Source: an uncultured Atopobium sp. (GTDB taxonomy: Bacteria > Actinomycetota > Coriobacteriia > Coriobacteriales > Atopobiaceae). Taken from it: DNA of 6,426 nucleotides. Position numbers and translations under genes: made by a program. Position 1 is the stretch's first letter; every line of letters begins with the position of its first letter. Below the pieces are notes generated by a model. That model was not told where the DNA came from. It ran no database searches and was given only the letters and a program-made list of their open reading frames with translations. This document shows, in pieces, positions 4,440-6,426 of the stretch. The stretch spans positions 1 to 6,426 of the forward strand of contig CAKAPZ010000058.1 in the NCBI GenBank assembly GCA_916720015.1, given 5' to 3'.

Positions 4440-6426
4440 ATGGACGCATCTCATGCTGAAGATCAACATAAAGAATATATAGGTGCTGAACTGCGCCGAT
4501 TTGGTCGTGAAGCAGGAGAAGAGAAGCTTCAGGTAGTATCTCCTTTTGAGCCTGCAGGTGATCAGCCGCAGGCAATAGAAAAGCTTGCCCAAGGAATTGA
4601 AGACGGGCTTAGGTATCAGACGCTCTTAGGTGTTACGGGCTCGGGCAAGACCTTCTCTATGGCTAAAACTATCGAGAAGCTCAACCGCCCCACGCTTATT
4701 ATGGAGCCCAATAAGACACTAGCTGCACAGGTTGCTTCAGAGATGAAGGAGCTCTTTCCTAACAACGCTGTTGTGTACTTTGTCTCGTACTATGACTACT
4801 ACCAGCCAGAGGCATATGTTCCGCAGTCTGATACGTACATAGAAAAAGATGCTTCCATCAATGAAGAGGTAGAGAAGCTCCGTCACCAGGCAACTTCATC
4901 GCTTCTATCTAGACGAGATGTCATTGTAGTTGCATCTGTATCGTGTATATATGGTATTGGCAGCCCTCAAGATTATGCGGGTCTTGCGCCTAATGTAGAT
5001 AAATCCGTTCCTCTTGAGCGCGATGATTTTATTAAAGATCTTATTGATGTTCAGTACGATAGAAATGATTACGATCTACAGCGTGGTATGTTTAGGGTTC
5101 GTGGAGACGTTGTTGATGTGTTCCCGCCGTATGCAGAAAATCCGCTGCGTATTGAGTTCTTTGGTGATGAAGTAGAAAGCATTTCAGAGGTTAGTAACGT
5201 TACGGGAGAAGTGCTGAGAGAGTTTGATGCTATTCCAATTTGGCCTGCATCTCACTACGTTACTGAACGTCCAAAGATTACTCATGCACTTACAACTATC
5301 TCAGAAGAGATGGAAGCTCGTGTTAAAGAACTCAAAGAAAACGATAAATTGCTAGAAGCTCAGCGTCTTGCTCAGAGGACAAACTATGATCTAGAGATGC
5401 TTGAGACCATGGGTTATTGCAATGGTATTGAGAACTACTCGCGCCATTTAGATGGGCGTGCTCCCGGTGAGCCTCCCTATACGCTCATTGATTATTTCCC
5501 TAAAGACATGATTTGCATCATTGATGAGTCACACGTTACCGTTCCTCAAATAAGAGGTATGTATGAGGGTGATAGGTCTCGTAAGGTTACGCTGGTAGAT
5601 CACGGATTTAGACTTCCTTCTGCACTTGATAACAGGCCGCTCAGATTTGACGAATTTGAGGGACGTATTCCACAGTTTATTTACGTCTCTGCAACTCCTG
5701 GAGACTACGAAGAGACGGTTGCCCAGCAACAGGTTGAGCAGATCATTCGTCCAACCGGTCTCCTTGATCCAAAGATTGATGTCAGACCAGTAAGAGGTCA
5801 GATTGACGATCTTATTTCAGAGGTTAAAGAGCGTGTGGCAAAAAAGGAGCGCGTTCTTGTCACTACGCTTACCAAGCGCATGGCAGAAGACCTTACAGAT
5901 CACCTGTTAGATGAGGGTATCAAAGTCAACTATATGCACTCAGATACCGCAACGCTTGACCGCGTAGAAATCATTAGAGATTTGCGTCAGGGAAAGATTG
6001 ACGTACTGGTTGGAATTAACCTTTTACGAGAAGGACTTGATATTCCAGAGGTTTCTCTTGTAGCTATTCTTGATGCAGATAAAGAGGGCTTCTTAAGAAA
6101 CAGAAGGTCTCTTATTCAGACTATGGGTAGAGCGGCAAGAAACGCTTCTGGCCAGGTCATTATGTATGCCGATAAAATCACTGACTCTATGCGTATTGCT
6201 ATAGATGAGACAAAAAGGCGCCGAGAAATTCAGGAAGCCTTTAACAAAGAGCACGGTATTGTACCTAAGACCGTTAAGAAATCCATTACAGATATTGCAG
6301 GCTTTATTGCTGAAGCTTCAGAAAACGTTGATAAGCGTAAGCGCAAAAACGGAGAGTTCTATACCGCTTCTGATGATGAAGATTCGCTTGAAGAACAGCA
6401 AGAATCAATTCTTGAAATGCCTGCAG
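4440..6426 (+). CDS. uvrB: UvrABC excinuclease subunit B (3' end outside window)
   Basis: DNA-damage-verifying helicase-like ATPase of nucleotide excision repair; it is loaded by UvrA and recruits UvrC for incision. The window holds 662 codons, still open at the edge. Visible motifs are Walker A GVTGSGKT at 64-71, the damage-probing beta-hairpin beginning [12 protein letters not shown] at 117-128, motif II DESH at 362-365, the HSDTATLDR and [16 protein letters not shown] helicase motifs, and motif [11 protein letters not shown] at 560-568. The C-terminal UVR motif that contacts UvrC should follow the acidic linker at the window edge and is not seen. ATG 4440 is supported by AAAGGAG at 4427-4433, 6 bases upstream. 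It gives an N-terminus roughly 25-30 residues longer than E. coli UvrB before the conserved [10 protein letters not shown]. Upstream lie a candidate LexA box and a -10 box, consistent with SOS control. Confidence 0.97.
   Translation, partial: MDASHAEDQHKEYIGAELRRFGREAGEEKLQVVSPFEPAGDQPQAIEKLAQGIEDGLRYQTLLGVTGSGKTFSMAKTIEKLNRPTLIMEPNKTLAAQVASEMKELFPNNAVVYFVSYYDYYQPEAYVPQSDTYIEKDASINEEVEKLRHQATSSLLSRRDVIVVASVSCIYGIGSPQDYAGLAPNVDKSVPLERDDFIKDLIDVQYDRNDYDLQRGMFRVRGDVVDVFPPYAENPLRIEFFGDEVESISEVSNVTGEVLREFDAIPIWPASHYVTERPKITHALTTISEEMEARVKELKENDKLLEAQRLAQRTNYDLEMLETMGYCNGIENYSRHLDGRAPGEPPYTLIDYFPKDMICIIDESHVTVPQIRGMYEGDRSRKVTLVDHGFRLPSALDNRPLRFDEFEGRIPQFIYVSATPGDYEETVAQQQVEQIIRPTGLLDPKIDVRPVRGQIDDLISEVKERVAKKERVLVTTLTKRMAEDLTDHLLDEGIKVNYMHSDTATLDRVEIIRDLRQGKIDVLVGINLLREGLDIPEVSLVAILDADKEGFLRNRRSLIQTMGRAARNASGQVIMYADKITDSMRIAIDETKRRREIQEAFNKEHGIVPKTVKKSITDIAGFIAEASENVDKRKRKNGEFYTASDDEDSLEEQQESILEMPA

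Noticed and set aside
5529..5729. Minus-strand 66-codon open frame inside uvrB
   Set aside because: It is antisense to strongly conserved UvrB sequence around motif II; no ribosome binding site or protein motif is seen.
1..6426. Search for CRISPR repeats, insertion sequences, tRNA or rRNA genes, and toxin-antitoxin or phage modules
   Set aside because: No regularly spaced repeats, transposase motifs, target-site duplications, cloverleaf structures or defence-gene motifs were seen on either strand.

Overview
The window looks like chromosomal DNA of a moderately low-GC actinobacterium, most likely a Coriobacteriia member of the Atopobium/Lancefieldella/Olsenella kind. This rests on the divergent style of CoaE, on coaE lying close to uvrB (an actinobacterial arrangement; in mycobacteria coaE and uvrB are also separated by a reverse-strand gene) and on a GAAC-N4-GTTC-type SOS box. 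It is inference; no rRNA or other taxonomic marker is present. There are no transposases, tRNAs, CRISPR repeats or phage genes.

Layout. (1) Positions 1-120 form a leader or N-terminal extension. It carries a strong GC-rich hairpin followed by a T run and a short imperfect tandem repeat, and one frame is open to the window edge. (2) Positions 121-2152, plus strand, hold a tight three-gene cluster: an ABC permease of the nitrate/sulfonate/thiamine-precursor type, its short ATPase (ATGA overlap), and coaE (dephospho-CoA kinase, 11 bases later with a Shine-Dalgarno overlapping the previous stop). The substrate-binding protein is not in the window and may lie upstream. (3) A 26-base convergent junction separates coaE from a 694-residue minus-strand protein (4263-2179) of unknown function with C-terminal TPR-like repeats and a TTG start. 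A perfect 12-bp hairpin sits in the last codons of coaE. (4) Positions 4264-4439 are a divergent control region with a candidate LexA box, two inverted repeats and candidate promoters. (5) uvrB runs from 4440 rightward off the window, lacking its C-terminal end.

How it fits together. The left cluster combines solute import with the last step of coenzyme A synthesis. The right side is nucleotide-excision repair, apparently under SOS control. The large TPR-like protein between them is the least explained gene; it shares its upstream control region with uvrB. Nothing in the window is clearly a new system. The best leads are the SOS-box region, the unknown 694-residue protein, the leader hairpin, and altered motif residues in the ATPase and CoaE.
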